Shown here piece after piece: positions 9,256 through 18,501 of a stretch of DNA of 64,000 bases. The position numbers and the translations under genes were made by a program. Under the pieces are notes generated by a model that saw only the letters and a list, made by a program, of their open reading frames with translations, had not been told where the DNA came from and made no database searches. The first letter of the stretch is position 1; each line of letters begins with the position of its first letter. Source of the stretch: Vibrio kanaloae (GTDB lineage: Bacteria > Pseudomonadota > Gammaproteobacteria > Enterobacterales > Vibrionaceae); the NCBI RefSeq assembly GCF_024347535.1, contig NZ_AP025498.1, positions 1,116,001-1,180,000 of the forward strand, read 5' to 3'.

Positions 9256-10044
9256 ATGACGTCATGGACGAAGTTTGCCTCGCTTTTCACTCTTGCAGGC
9301 CTAACTGCGTGTAGCGCTTCCCCGACAGGAAGAAACCAACTACTTCTTTTTTCAGATAAAGATATGTCTCAGCTTGGAGCACAGTCTTTTGAACAAATGA
9401 AAAAAGAACAACCCATCAGCAAAGATGCCAAAACTAACGCTTATGTACAGTGCGTAGCGAACAGCATCACTCAATATATTCCTAAACAAGGTTTTAGTGA
9501 ATGGGAAGTTGTTGTGTTTGATAGCGACCAAGTGAATGCCTTTGCCCTACCTGGCGGAAAAATTGGCGTATACACGGGTTTGCTTAATGTTGCGATAAAC
9601 CAAGACCAACTGGCAACGGTTATCGGACACGAAGTTGCACACGTTTTGGCGGACCACAGTAATGAGCGTTTATCTCAGTCTCAAATCGCTAATACTGGTT
9701 TATCAATTACCAGTGTTGCGTTAGGAGCGTCAGAATACAAACAGTACCAAGGAATGACAATGGCAGCCCTTGGTTTAGGTGTTCAATACGGGGTTATTCT
9801 ACCGTATGGCCGAACTCAGGAATCAGAAGCCGATGTTGTTGGTTTAGAATATATGGCTCAAGCAGGGTTCGATCCTAAACAGAGCGTCGACTTGTGGCAA
9901 AACATGGCGAAAGCATCAGGTGGTAGCCAACCGCCAGAATTGCTGTCTACGCACCCTTCCCACAGTACGCGCATCAAAGATCTACAAGCGACGATAAAAA
10001 CGTTACCTCAATCGGGTTCACCAAGACCAAATTGCAAAGCGTAA
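9256..10044 (+). CDS. M48 family metallopeptidase lipoprotein (LoiP/YcaL-like)
   Basis: 262-aa zinc protease, predicted to be a lipoprotein: the signal peptide ends in a lipobox with Cys19 (LTAC), so it acts in the periplasm, anchored to a membrane. The HEVAH zinc motif is at residues 125-129 and the third-ligand ESEAD region at 189-193. The C-terminus ends in Lys-Ala after a Cys. Relatives in E. coli (LoiP, YcaL) degrade misfolded outer-membrane proteins. The start at 9256 is chosen because AGAGGA lies seven bases upstream and the lipoprotein signal begins there; the open frame extends 42 codons further up without a ribosome binding site. Confidence 0.88.
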   Translation: MTSWTKFASLFTLAGLTACSASPTGRNQLLLFSDKDMSQLGAQSFEQMKKEQPISKDAKTNAYVQCVANSITQYIPKQGFSEWEVVVFDSDQVNAFALPGGKIGVYTGLLNVAINQDQLATVIGHEVAHVLADHSNERLSQSQIANTGLSITSVALGASEYKQYQGMTMAALGLGVQYGVILPYGRTQESEADVVGLEYMAQAGFDPKQSVDLWQNMAKASGGSQPPELLSTHPSHSTRIKDLQATIKTLPQSGSPRPNCKA

Positions 10045-10082
10045 TCTAACATTTGTTTAGACGCTAAACTTCGAATACAAAA

Positions 10083-10117
10083 ATGCCCTATCCATATTGG
10101 TTAGGGCATTTTTTGTT
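10083..10117. terminator. Bidirectional terminator
   Basis: ATGCCCTA pairs with TAGGGCAT around an 11-base loop, followed by T6 on the plus strand and preceded by an A run. It separates the convergent M48 and M50 genes. Confidence 0.8.
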
Positions 10118-10128
10118 TTTGATTCTTG

Positions 10129-11211
10129 TTAAGTACCAAGAATTTGCAATGGTAGGCTTAATAGCTGATCACCTGTCGATGCAAAATACCAGATAACACC
10201 GATCAAACTGCTCACTAAACCCACATACCAAACGAACGACACGACTTGACCGTATTTGTCTAACGGCAACAAGTGACTGTGGTGACGCCCTTTCCATTCG
10301 AATAGTATTTCCACACTGCCCATAATCAATAAGAAGCCAAACAGGGTCAAATTCAACTTATAACTCAGTACCACGCCAGCAATAGCGGCTGCAACACACA
10401 GGACAATACCAAGCACACTGTTCATCGAAAAACTGATACTTTTTAGTACATGTCCGCCATCGAGAGGCAAAATAGGTAATAGATTAAACAAGTTTAATAA
10501 AGCGTTAAATACCGCAAGCCCAGCGAAGAACATTTCGCCAGTCGCCCAGTACAACACCATAAATATCAATGACAATATCAAGCCAAACAATGGTCCCATG
10601 ATCGAGATAACCACATCTTGCCAGCGCGTATTGATCTTTTCGTCGGATAACGCCAAGCCACCAAGGAACGGTATCAAATAAATGCCCTTGGTCTTCATTC
10701 CAAAGTATTTCATTGCTCTGATGTGGCCATATTCATGGAACATTAAACAAGCAATCAAGGCTAAAGCGAACTGAATTGAAAATAGCCACGAATAAGCGGC
10801 TAAACTCGCAGAGGCAAGCACCACCTTGATTAACTTGGCACTCTTGAGGGCTTTCATTCCCAGCGACACCAACCCGATTAAGCTAAAACGCTTCTCTGGT
10901 TTTGGTGAGACAACCGGGGTTTGTTGCTCGATATCTTTGGTGTTTCTATTGCCTTCGGTAACGGTTTGGCCATTCACGGTCGCTTTATAGGTCATCTCAA
11001 ACGGTTGCCACTGAACGGTCGCCTCAACGTGACACTGCAACGTTTCTTCACCTGCGCGCAGAGTAAATGCATGGGTTCGAGCATCATCTTGATCTGTGGT
11101 TGCGTCTAATTGGGACACCAAAGTGTTGTCCCAATACAACTGTTGCCACCCTGCCATTGACCCTTCTAAACGAAGTGGTTTACCAAGAAACTCTATCGCG
11201 AGTAATTCCAA
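10129..11211 (-). CDS. M50 family site-2-protease-like membrane metallopeptidase
   Basis: 360-aa protein with a soluble N-terminal region of about 105 residues, then at least six membrane segments. The intramembrane zinc motif HEYGH is at residues 159-163 and the second-site motif LPLDGGH lies about 90 residues later, as in site-2 proteases. The N-terminal region is not a PDZ domain; it looks beta-rich and is not recognised. M50 proteases cleave substrates within the membrane, often to release regulators; the target here is unknown. It is monocistronic. Confidence 0.85.
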   Translation of the reverse strand: MELLAIEFLGKPLRLEGSMAGWQQLYWDNTLVSQLDATTDQDDARTHAFTLRAGEETLQCHVEATVQWQPFEMTYKATVNGQTVTEGNRNTKDIEQQTPVVSPKPEKRFSLIGLVSLGMKALKSAKLIKVVLASASLAAYSWLFSIQFALALIACLMFHEYGHIRAMKYFGMKTKGIYLIPFLGGLALSDEKINTRWQDVVISIMGPLFGLILSLIFMVLYWATGEMFFAGLAVFNALLNLFNLLPILPLDGGHVLKSISFSMNSVLGIVLCVAAAIAGVVLSYKLNLTLFGFLLIMGSVEILFEWKGRHHSHLLPLDKYGQVVSFVWYVGLVSSLIGVIWYFASTGDQLLSLPLQILGT

Positions 11212-11343
11212 ACTAAAATTCCAATTTAATGACTTTCTAAATAAAAGAGCATTATGCCGATTTAGCGATTAGCGGTAAACACAAACAAAGTTGTTACATA
11301 TTGAGCTATTGAGCACTATTCGTACCGCAACGATGTATAAATA

Positions 11344-11360
11344 CTCTGGTCACACCTCCA
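11344..11360 (+). promoter_or_regulatory. Possible FadR operator upstream of fadL
   Basis: CTGGTCACACCT agrees with the core of the FadR consensus (CTGGTC, one base, GACC, T) with a single core mismatch. It lies about 210 bases before fadL in the 357-base gap that otherwise holds an AT-rich stretch (TATATATATA). FadR control of fatty-acid uptake genes is established in enteric bacteria and vibrios; this particular site is a prediction. Confidence 0.4.
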
Positions 11361-11568
11361 ACCATTAATAAACTATTGATTATATATATATTATCGATGT
11401 TAAAGTGCCGCCCCTTTAAAACATAACCTCACAAAATCACAACTATTTCTTTGACTTTATATTAAACATGATTTTAACATGCCATTTACATTAGAGCTTC
11501 AACACCAACAATGCTCAGTGTGTTTTCAAACCATAATAACGAAATTCGATGCCCTAGGAGGGTCAAGG

Positions 11569-12822
11569 ATGAAAACAATACAACGCTCTCTCGTTTCGCT
11601 TTCTGTGCTATTTGCATGCAATTCACTTGCGGCTGGTTTCCAAGTTGCTGAGCATTCTGCATCTGGTCTTGGCCGTGCCTTTTCAGGTGAAGGTGCCGTA
11701 GCTGATAACGCGAGTGTACTAGCGAGAAACCCCGCCGCAATGACCCTATTTGATACAGCCCAATTTTCAGGCGCGGTTTCTATCGTTGATCCCGAGGTTA
11801 ACGTCACTCAAACCAAAATTAATGATAGCGATTTCAATCAGAAGTCTTCTGACGTAGCCCCTTTGCAAATAGTCCCAGCCGCTTACTACATCAGTCCAAT
11901 CAATGAAAAGTGGGCATGGGGGATTGGCATGTTCACTACATATGGCGTTGCTACTGATTATCCCGACGATATTTATGCAGGTGATTTAGCCGGTGACACA
12001 TCTTTGGTGTCCGTAAACCTAAATCCAAACATTGCTTACAGAGTAAATGAAAGCTTAAGCCTCGGTGCTGGTATCAATCTGGTATATGCGGAAGCCGAAT
12101 TAAATAGACACAAAGGCAGTCTGCCTGTTGGCGGAGCGCCAAGTGACAAACTGATATCAATGACTGGTGAAACGTTCGCTTTTGGCTGGAATGTCGGTGC
12201 GCTGTATGAACTGAATGAAAATAACCGTTTTGGTTTTGGCTATCGCTCATCTGTCGAACTTGATTTTGATGACGGAGAGTTCACTGACTACACAGGTTTA
12301 AAAATGGAAAACGGCGCTCCTGGTAAAACCACAGGCCGTCTTGAAATTGAACTACCCGATATCTTTGAACTATCGGCTTTTCATCAACTTAGCGATGCTT
12401 GGGCAATACACTATGGTTGGCAATTAACCAAATGGAGTAAGTTCAAAGAATTAAAAGCAACGAGTTCAGATTGTAAAAATAATGAGTGTTTCTTAAAAAC
12501 CGAGCATTACGAAGACAACCAAAGATGGTCTGTAGGTGCTACTTACATGGTTAGCCAAAACTGGACTTTACGTGCAGGTTTGGCATATGACGAACAAGCT
12601 GGTGAAGCCACATTAAGTATCCCAGACAGCGATCGTATGTGGTACTCAGCAGGGCTCACCTACTCTGTTTCAGAGAATATGACTGTCGATGCAGCATTTG
12701 CGCTCGTACAAAGTGAAAGCGGTTCGTTTACCGAAACTGATGCGGCGGGACAAAAGCTTACATTTGATGCTGAAGGCGTTGCTTACCTTTCAGCGATACA
12801 ACTTAACTACACCTTCAACTAA
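11569..12822 (+). CDS. fadL: FadL-family outer-membrane long-chain fatty acid transporter
   Basis: 417-aa beta-barrel protein with a cleavable signal peptide (cut after about SLAA, giving an N-terminus GFQVAEHSASGLGRAF typical of FadL). The NPAAM motif of the hatch domain is at about residue 50, and the protein ends in an aromatic C-terminus (YTFN), the usual signal for outer-membrane assembly. AGGAGG seven bases before ATG 11569 fixes the start. It is 18 bases ahead of volA. In V. cholerae the homologous pair takes up fatty acids released from lysophosphatidylcholine by VolA. Confidence 0.9.
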   Translation: MKTIQRSLVSLSVLFACNSLAAGFQVAEHSASGLGRAFSGEGAVADNASVLARNPAAMTLFDTAQFSGAVSIVDPEVNVTQTKINDSDFNQKSSDVAPLQIVPAAYYISPINEKWAWGIGMFTTYGVATDYPDDIYAGDLAGDTSLVSVNLNPNIAYRVNESLSLGAGINLVYAEAELNRHKGSLPVGGAPSDKLISMTGETFAFGWNVGALYELNENNRFGFGYRSSVELDFDDGEFTDYTGLKMENGAPGKTTGRLEIELPDIFELSAFHQLSDAWAIHYGWQLTKWSKFKELKATSSDCKNNECFLKTEHYEDNQRWSVGATYMVSQNWTLRAGLAYDEQAGEATLSIPDSDRMWYSAGLTYSVSENMTVDAAFALVQSESGSFTETDAAGQKLTFDAEGVAYLSAIQLNYTFN

Positions 12823-12840
12823 CCGTACGGGAATAACTAC

Positions 12841-15360
12841 ATGAACAACAAATTTTCTTTATCTCTCGTATGCTCAGCATTACTACTTTCTGGCTGTGGG
12901 GACAATAGTGAAAGCTCTGGTGATTCAACAGCGGCACCTTATTCAGATGCAATCAACCAATCATTAGCTAGAAGTTCAAAAATTAGCTTCACTCTTCTAG
13001 GTAATGAAGCGGATGTACCTCTTCCTTCGTTTTTCTTGTTTGATACCAACGATCACACTTTAAATATCCCGTTAGATGCAAATTCAACGGGACTGTTGAA
13101 TGACCCAAAAGTAGCCATGAGTGAAGCTGATGGTTGGAGTACTATCATGCCATTCACTATCAATGTGAATCTTCCAAGTGATAGGACGCTGAAGAATGAT
13201 GTGGTGATGAACGGGACGACACCGTTTAGTGCGCACCTCAATGCCGGGGTAAAAGTTGCTAAGGTGGATGTTGACCTGAGTACTGGTGTCATGTCTAACT
13301 TTACTGCGCTAACTGCTGGCGTTGACTACTTAGTGGCATCTAGCGATTTTAAGACCATACAAGTTTTACCTCGTAAAGGTTTAGATCCTAGCTCTGACTA
13401 CATCTACGCATTAACTGACTCAATTGTTGATAGTGCAGATGAGCCACTTGGAACATCAAGCTCTTACGCGTCTTTAAAAACGACAGATATAGACCAAGCA
13501 GGCTCGCTCGATTTACCACAAAAAATCATCCATCAAGTTGAAGCGTTGTTCGCTGGCTATGGTGAAGTGTCAAGTTCAGATGAGATCATCTACTCATCTT
13601 GGTTTACTACGGCATCGGCAGGTAACGTAATGAACGGTGCTAAAGCAGCGATTGCTCAAACAATCAGCCCAGCCGTTTCCCCCTCGGACATATGGAAGAA
13701 CCTAGCGAATCCAAACAATATTTCGACGACTGATTTAGACAGCTTATATACATTTAATGTATCAAGCACGGTAGAAGATCTTGCTACAGCAGTTCAAAAC
13801 GATGATGTTTTTAAATCAGCATTTGGACAGACAGCAGCAGACCAACTTACTGCGGCTTACAATACAAACTTTTCTAATGCTGCAATAGCTTCGATTCAGG
13901 TATATCGCGGGACGATTGAACTACCGTATTTTCTGTCCGATTCACTAACAGATGATGAATGGAAAACAATGCCTTGGCGCAGCGCAATGCCAAGTGTTCT
14001 AACGATACTAAACGTCCTAAGTTCAGGTAGTAACGAAGATAGAACAGCGATCGCGACACAACTTGCTAGCTTAGGTATCACAGAACCTGCGACACAACTT
14101 TACCTTGCAGAATATCAACAACTACTTATTGGCGAAAAGTTAACTCTCGCAGATGGAGAACAGTTAGACAGTGCGCGTATCATGACCAAATACAGTGCTG
14201 TACCTCAAATTCGCGCAGTGAAATCAGTGCCATTCGTAATGTTTGTACCAGAAGGTGGAGCAATTGGTAGTGACTTACCTATTCTTCAATACCAGCACGG
14301 AATTACAAGTGTAAAGGAAAGTGCTTTCGCATACGCTATGCAACACATTGGTGGCGCAATGAATGGTGCAGCTCCATTTAAGCCTTATGCTATCATCGCA
14401 ATTGACCAACCACTTCACGGACAACGCGCACTAAGTGCGGATGTCGTGACGACACCAACGACACCTACTGTATACATGAATCTTGAATACTTGCCTGTAG
14501 CTCGAGACAATATTCGCCAAAGTGCAATTGATGGGCTTGGAGTTCGCTTTGCTTTAAATTCAGCTACAGATACTGCATTCAGTAACCTAGATAAAACCAA
14601 TGTATCTCTATTTGGGCATTCTATTGGGGCTATTACAGGAATTAGCTCTTACACGGTTGGTAATACTGTGTTGAACCCTGCTATTGACTCTATGTTTAGT
14701 TATACAAGTGCAACCCTTGCTAACCCGGGTGGTGGCATTGCTCCTTTCTTGCTTAATTCAGGTTCTTTCTCTCCTGAGATCAAGCATACCGTTAGCCTAT
14801 CTAGTGTAACCGAGTACCAAGCGCACTATTCAAGTAACTGTGCTCCAGTAAGTAAGTCAGGTGGCCTTTGCTTTACTGAGTATTACACGACCTTAAGTAG
14901 TGATAGTGCGTCTAGTTCAGATAAAGCAATTAAAGCGACAATTGATTCAACCCTTACTTCATTCATGTATGCTGCGCAAACAGTTCTAGATAACGTTGAC
15001 CCATATAATATTGCATCTACAACTACCGGACCTGTACTTGGTATTCAAGCAGATGGTGATGGAACAATACCAAACTCTGTTGCTGAGATTCCAACCGCCG
15101 GAACTGAACCACTGTTTAAGAAATTATCCTTGGTTAATACTGCACTCGATGCTTCGGGGACGAGAGTTGCTTCTTACTTTGACGCAAACTCTTCAGCAGG
15201 GCATTCAACTGTAATTTCACCGAGCACTACTGGTGCAGATGTTGCTGCAAATACAGAAATGACCTCTCAAATCGTCCAGTTTACTCTTACTCAAGGTAAC
15301 GCCACTGGAACGTTAGCGGTAGATAATACTCTACTTGACGCTTCTAAAAATGTTCAGTAG
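12841..15360 (+). CDS. volA: VolA/Pla-1/cef family surface lipoprotein lysophospholipase
   Basis: 839-aa lipoprotein: the signal peptide ends in LLSGC with Cys19 as the lipidated residue, followed by a Gly/Ser/Asp/Asn-rich tether. A serine-hydrolase nucleophile motif GHSIGA places the catalytic Ser at residue 594, and the C-terminal GHSTVISP segment supplies a candidate catalytic His. Organisation matches V. cholerae VolA, a surface-exposed lysophospholipase encoded next to a fadL paralogue; it removes the fatty acid from host lysolipids for uptake by that porin. Located 18 bases after fadL and followed by a terminator: a two-gene operon. Confidence 0.88.
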   Translation: MNNKFSLSLVCSALLLSGCGDNSESSGDSTAAPYSDAINQSLARSSKISFTLLGNEADVPLPSFFLFDTNDHTLNIPLDANSTGLLNDPKVAMSEADGWSTIMPFTINVNLPSDRTLKNDVVMNGTTPFSAHLNAGVKVAKVDVDLSTGVMSNFTALTAGVDYLVASSDFKTIQVLPRKGLDPSSDYIYALTDSIVDSADEPLGTSSSYASLKTTDIDQAGSLDLPQKIIHQVEALFAGYGEVSSSDEIIYSSWFTTASAGNVMNGAKAAIAQTISPAVSPSDIWKNLANPNNISTTDLDSLYTFNVSSTVEDLATAVQNDDVFKSAFGQTAADQLTAAYNTNFSNAAIASIQVYRGTIELPYFLSDSLTDDEWKTMPWRSAMPSVLTILNVLSSGSNEDRTAIATQLASLGITEPATQLYLAEYQQLLIGEKLTLADGEQLDSARIMTKYSAVPQIRAVKSVPFVMFVPEGGAIGSDLPILQYQHGITSVKESAFAYAMQHIGGAMNGAAPFKPYAIIAIDQPLHGQRALSADVVTTPTTPTVYMNLEYLPVARDNIRQSAIDGLGVRFALNSATDTAFSNLDKTNVSLFGHSIGAITGISSYTVGNTVLNPAIDSMFSYTSATLANPGGGIAPFLLNSGSFSPEIKHTVSLSSVTEYQAHYSSNCAPVSKSGGLCFTEYYTTLSSDSASSSDKAIKATIDSTLTSFMYAAQTVLDNVDPYNIASTTTGPVLGIQADGDGTIPNSVAEIPTAGTEPLFKKLSLVNTALDASGTRVASYFDANSSAGHSTVISPSTTGADVAANTEMTSQIVQFTLTQGNATGTLAVDNTLLDASKNVQ

Positions 15361-15388
15361 ACGTTTCTAGAGATAAACTACCCTCTAA

Positions 15389-15415
15389 ATGCCAGCCTAA
15401 CCGCTGGCATTTTTG
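15389..15415 (+). terminator. Terminator of the fadL-volA operon
   Basis: ATGCCAGC pairs with GCTGGCAT around a six-base loop, followed by T5. Confidence 0.85.
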
Positions 15416-15589
15416 TATCTATCGACATCCCATCGCCCCTAGTTAACCGTTTGCATAGAACCTTAAAACACAAATGGTTGATCTCAGCTAAAATTAATCA
15501 AGACAGAATACCGTACGACCTCTTTCTTTATTGTGAATAAAGTGGATAATAGCCTCCGTAATTTAACACCTAATAAATGTGAGTCCATT

Positions 15590-16147
15590 ATGTCTTCTGA
15601 AGCTACGATGCTAGAACGCTGCCAATCTAAATGTGAACTATGTGGTTCTGATTCTTCTCTTACTGCATACGCAGTACCGCCACACAGCCACGTAACAGTG
15701 GATCACGGCATCATGGTATGTGACAAATGTCTTGGTGAGATCGACGATCCTAAAGACATCAACCACTGGCGTTGCCTAAATGACAGCATGTGGAGCCAGG
15801 AAGCGCCAGTTCAAGTAATGGCGTGGCGTCAACTTACTCGTCTGAACTCTGAAAGCTGGGCTCAAGACGCGCTAGATATGATGTACCTTGAAGAAGAAAC
15901 ATCAGTTTGGGCACAAATCGGTATGTCTGCTGATGACAAGCCTCTTGACGTGAACGGCGTTGAACTTAAGAAAGGTGACGACGTAACAGTAATCAAAGAC
16001 CTGCCAATCAAAGGTACTAACCAAGTTATTAAGCAAGGTACTGTTATCCGTGGTATCAGCGTTGGTGACGATCCTAAGCTTGTTTCTGGTAAAACAAACG
16101 GCGGTCAATCAATGTACGTAATCGCTGAGTTCTGCCGTAAGAAGTAA
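15590..16147 (+). CDS. PhnA/YjdM-family protein
   Basis: 185-aa soluble protein with an N-terminal zinc-ribbon-like segment (CELCGS, later CDKCLGE) and the C-terminal PhnA domain (DVNGVELKKGDDVTVIKDLPIKG) about residues 115-185. Despite its name the family is not shown to be the phosphonoacetate hydrolase; its function is unsettled. Codon use is strongly biased toward the codons of highly expressed Vibrio genes, suggesting abundance. ATG 15590 matches family N-termini (an upstream GTG at 15533 is less likely). Own terminator follows. Confidence 0.82.
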   Translation: MSSEATMLERCQSKCELCGSDSSLTAYAVPPHSHVTVDHGIMVCDKCLGEIDDPKDINHWRCLNDSMWSQEAPVQVMAWRQLTRLNSESWAQDALDMMYLEEETSVWAQIGMSADDKPLDVNGVELKKGDDVTVIKDLPIKGTNQVIKQGTVIRGISVGDDPKLVSGKTNGGQSMYVIAEFCRKK

Positions 16148-16176
16148 TCTTACTACAAGAAAGTGATAGAAAACGA

Positions 16177-16201
16177 AAAGGCGCTAATGAGCGCCTTTTT
16201 T
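16177..16201. terminator. Bidirectional terminator
   Basis: AAAGGCGCT pairs with AGCGCCTTT around a four-base loop with T6 after it; lies between the convergent phnA-like and LysR genes. Confidence 0.85.
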
Positions 16202-16240
16202 ACATTCTAAATTGCTAACAAATTAAAGCAGTTAACATTC

Positions 16241-17155
16241 TTACCCATTAAAGCTATCAATAAGGTGCTCTCGATAGCGTTTGATAACTGACACCAAAGA
16301 GCCTTTTATGTCGCAGATCTGTTTTGAATGCGGACACCATAAGGCAAAACCAAACTTGAACCCTTCCACCATCTGCGCAGAATAAATCGGCTCGATTGAG
16401 TGTTTCGAAAATTCAGAATCAGTAAAAAATGCCTTAGGAAGTAGTGCCCATCCTAGACCCTCTTCAAGCATTTTAATAACTAACGCGAGCTGATCAATTT
16501 CTTCGTAGTCAGAGCTCACGATAACCTTTTCAGACAGCCCTTCATCAATTAGAGATTTTAATACGAACTGTTTAGAATTCCTGAGTGCCACTAAGACCTC
16601 ATCTCTGTTTACATTAGAGAGCTCTCCGCCTCTTTGCCCGAATGGGTAAAACTCAAAGTGCCCTAGGAATGTAGAATCTAGACTATGCATTGCCCTACTA
16701 TGGTGAACATTCACAAGTCCAAAGTGATATTCTCCACTTTGTATCCCTTCCTTAATTTCGTTCTTATTCTTAACCAAAAAATTTACTCGCATCATCGGAA
16801 AGTCGAGTTTTAACTGCTTACGAATATCAACGAGTATGCGTTGTGGAATGACACTCGAGTAAGCAATAGTAATGTTCTCCAATCCACCATAAGACAGGCT
16901 TAACGCAACCTTATCAAAAGTCCTCGCTTGCTCAATCGTCTGTTTTGCATAGTGGTAGAGCAGATGCCCATCGTCGGTTGGCTCAACAGAGCGACCCACT
17001 CTTTTAAAAAGAGTGACGGCGAGGTGATCTTCCAAGTTAGTAATAACTTGTCCAATCGTTGTTCGGTGCTTATTAAGCTTTACTGCTGCTTTACTAAATG
17101 ACAATTGCTCATAAACGGTCACAAACGCGAGAAGTTGTTCAATACTAAAATTCAT
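16241..17155 (-). CDS. LysR-family regulator divergent from the aaeXAB-type operon
   Basis: 304-aa LysR-type regulator: N-terminal winged helix-turn-helix (residues 1-60, SFSKAAVKLNKHRTTIGQVITNLE) and a co-inducer binding domain from about 90. It is divergent, 249 bases from the DUF1656/HlyD/FUSC operon, the same layout as E. coli aaeR with aaeXAB, so it most likely controls that operon in response to an aromatic carboxylic acid. The recognition helix carries HRTT where many LysR proteins have QPA/SQ, which is a little unusual. Orthology with AaeR is inferred from position. Confidence 0.82.
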   Translation of the reverse strand: MNFSIEQLLAFVTVYEQLSFSKAAVKLNKHRTTIGQVITNLEDHLAVTLFKRVGRSVEPTDDGHLLYHYAKQTIEQARTFDKVALSLSYGGLENITIAYSSVIPQRILVDIRKQLKLDFPMMRVNFLVKNKNEIKEGIQSGEYHFGLVNVHHSRAMHSLDSTFLGHFEFYPFGQRGGELSNVNRDEVLVALRNSKQFVLKSLIDEGLSEKVIVSSDYEEIDQLALVIKMLEEGLGWALLPKAFFTDSEFSKHSIEPIYSAQMVEGFKFGFALWCPHSKQICDIKGSLVSVIKRYREHLIDSFNG

Positions 17156-17218
17156 TCTATTGCACTGGCTTCCTTGATTATCAATTTCATCTATGACGAA
17201 AAGATCAGTTTACTACTT

Positions 17219-17239
17219 TTTGACAAGAATAAAGTCAAA
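17219..17239. promoter_or_regulatory. Inverted repeat in the LysR/aaeX intergenic region
   Basis: TTTGAC and GTCAAA are separated by nine bases in the divergent promoter region. LysR proteins usually bind interrupted dyads of this size, so it is a candidate operator; no binding evidence. Confidence 0.35.
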
Positions 17240-17404
17240 TTCGACAGGCTAAACGAGCTTAATTTGTATGATTTGCAACCGACCCTCATCTATAGCGACC
17301 ATAATTCGGCGACTTTTGATGGACCCAACCCTCTATAAGCGATTATTGAAATTACACCAACTGCATTATCGTCATATCTATCGGAGCGAATAGAGAACAA
17401 CACA

Positions 17405-17617
17405 ATGAACACAATGCCACATGAACTCGCGTGGGGGGAAATCTACTTTCCACCGCTGTTACTGGTTATCGCACTCGCTTATATGTTGACGGTCTTAACA
17501 GGCTCAATCGCAGTTAGGCTCGGACTACATAAGTATGTCGCGTTTCCTGCATTAGCGGAATTGAGCTTAATCGTTATTTTTACTGGCGTTATTGGCCAAT
17601 TCATTCCAATTTTATAA
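17405..17617 (+). CDS. aaeX: AaeX-like DUF1656 small membrane protein
   Basis: 70-aa protein with two hydrophobic segments (about 12-32 and 47-67) and the DUF1656 pattern beginning ELAWGEIYFPPLL. It is the first gene of the operon; in E. coli aaeX precedes aaeA and aaeB, and its exact role in the efflux complex is unclear. Its stop codon overlaps the ribosome binding site of the next gene. Confidence 0.8.
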   Translation: MNTMPHELAWGEIYFPPLLLVIALAYMLTVLTGSIAVRLGLHKYVAFPALAELSLIVIFTGVIGQFIPIL

Positions 17618-17627
17618 GGCCTTCTCC

Positions 17628-18488
17628 TTGATTAAACGTTATCTCATCACATTACTATTGTTCGTTGCTGCAGGCTTTGTGGTTTATAGCTATTACCAAT
17701 CTTATACCAGTAACCCTTGGACAAGAGATGGACAAGTCAGTGCCTTCATCGTTTCTATTACTCCGCGAGTCACTGGGCAAGCTGTCAAAATCCACGTGGA
17801 TGACAACTCTAAGGTGTCTAAAGGTGACCTTCTTTTTGAAATAGACCCTAGCATCTATAAAGCGGCTTATCGAAAAGCACTCGCAACACAAAAGCAGGCG
17901 TTTGCCTTGCTCGCCAAAGCAAAGAACGAAGAGCAACGAGCGTTGAACTTAGAGAAAAGAACACCAGGTGCAGTGTCCGTACTAACTCTCAACAACTTAA
18001 ACAATGCCGTTCAAACAAGCAGTGCAAACGTCGAACTAGCAAAAGCCAACGTTGAAGAAGCGGGTTTGAACCTTGAATACACAAAAGTCTACGCGCCAAC
18101 CAACGGTTACATTACTAACTTAAACTTACGTGAAGGCTCTCAAGTGGTTGCAAACTCGCCGGTTGTAGCATTAATCGATGAAGATAGTTTTTGGATTGAA
18201 GGTTATTTTAAAGAGACCGATCTCGTAGGGGTAAATCCGAAAGATAAAGCAATGGTCACACTCATGATGCACAAAAACGTTCAATTGAAGGGTCATATTA
18301 AAAGCATTGGATTTGGTATTGCTAAACAAGATGGCAGCACAGGCAATGATCTGTTGCCTAATGTTAACCCTAACTTCCAATGGATACGTCTTGCTCAACG
18401 CATTCCTATTAAAGTCGCGCTGGACAAGGTACCCAAAGACATACAACTGCGCGTTGGCATGACTGCCTCTATCAAAATTCTCAAGTAA
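17628..18488 (+). CDS. aaeA: AaeA-like HlyD-family periplasmic adaptor
   Basis: 286-aa membrane fusion protein: one N-terminal membrane anchor (residues 5-25), then the motif SNPWTRDGQVSAFIVSITPRVTGQ, biotinyl-lipoyl-like halves and a helical hairpin, as in AaeA/EmrA adaptors. It would join the FUSC permease to an outer-membrane channel. The start is a TTG at 17628 (MIKRYLIT): TAAGG lies eight bases upstream and overlaps the aaeX stop, implying translational coupling. The longer upstream frame has no ribosome binding site. Confidence 0.82.
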   Translation: MIKRYLITLLLFVAAGFVVYSYYQSYTSNPWTRDGQVSAFIVSITPRVTGQAVKIHVDDNSKVSKGDLLFEIDPSIYKAAYRKALATQKQAFALLAKAKNEEQRALNLEKRTPGAVSVLTLNNLNNAVQTSSANVELAKANVEEAGLNLEYTKVYAPTNGYITNLNLREGSQVVANSPVVALIDEDSFWIEGYFKETDLVGVNPKDKAMVTLMMHKNVQLKGHIKSIGFGIAKQDGSTGNDLLPNVNPNFQWIRLAQRIPIKVALDKVPKDIQLRVGMTASIKILK

Positions 18489-18501
18489 TTGGGTGATGCT
18501 T

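Noticed and set aside
13053..13292. Reverse ORFs inside volA and other large genes
   Set aside because: They are shadows of the real genes; no ribosome binding sites or family matches.
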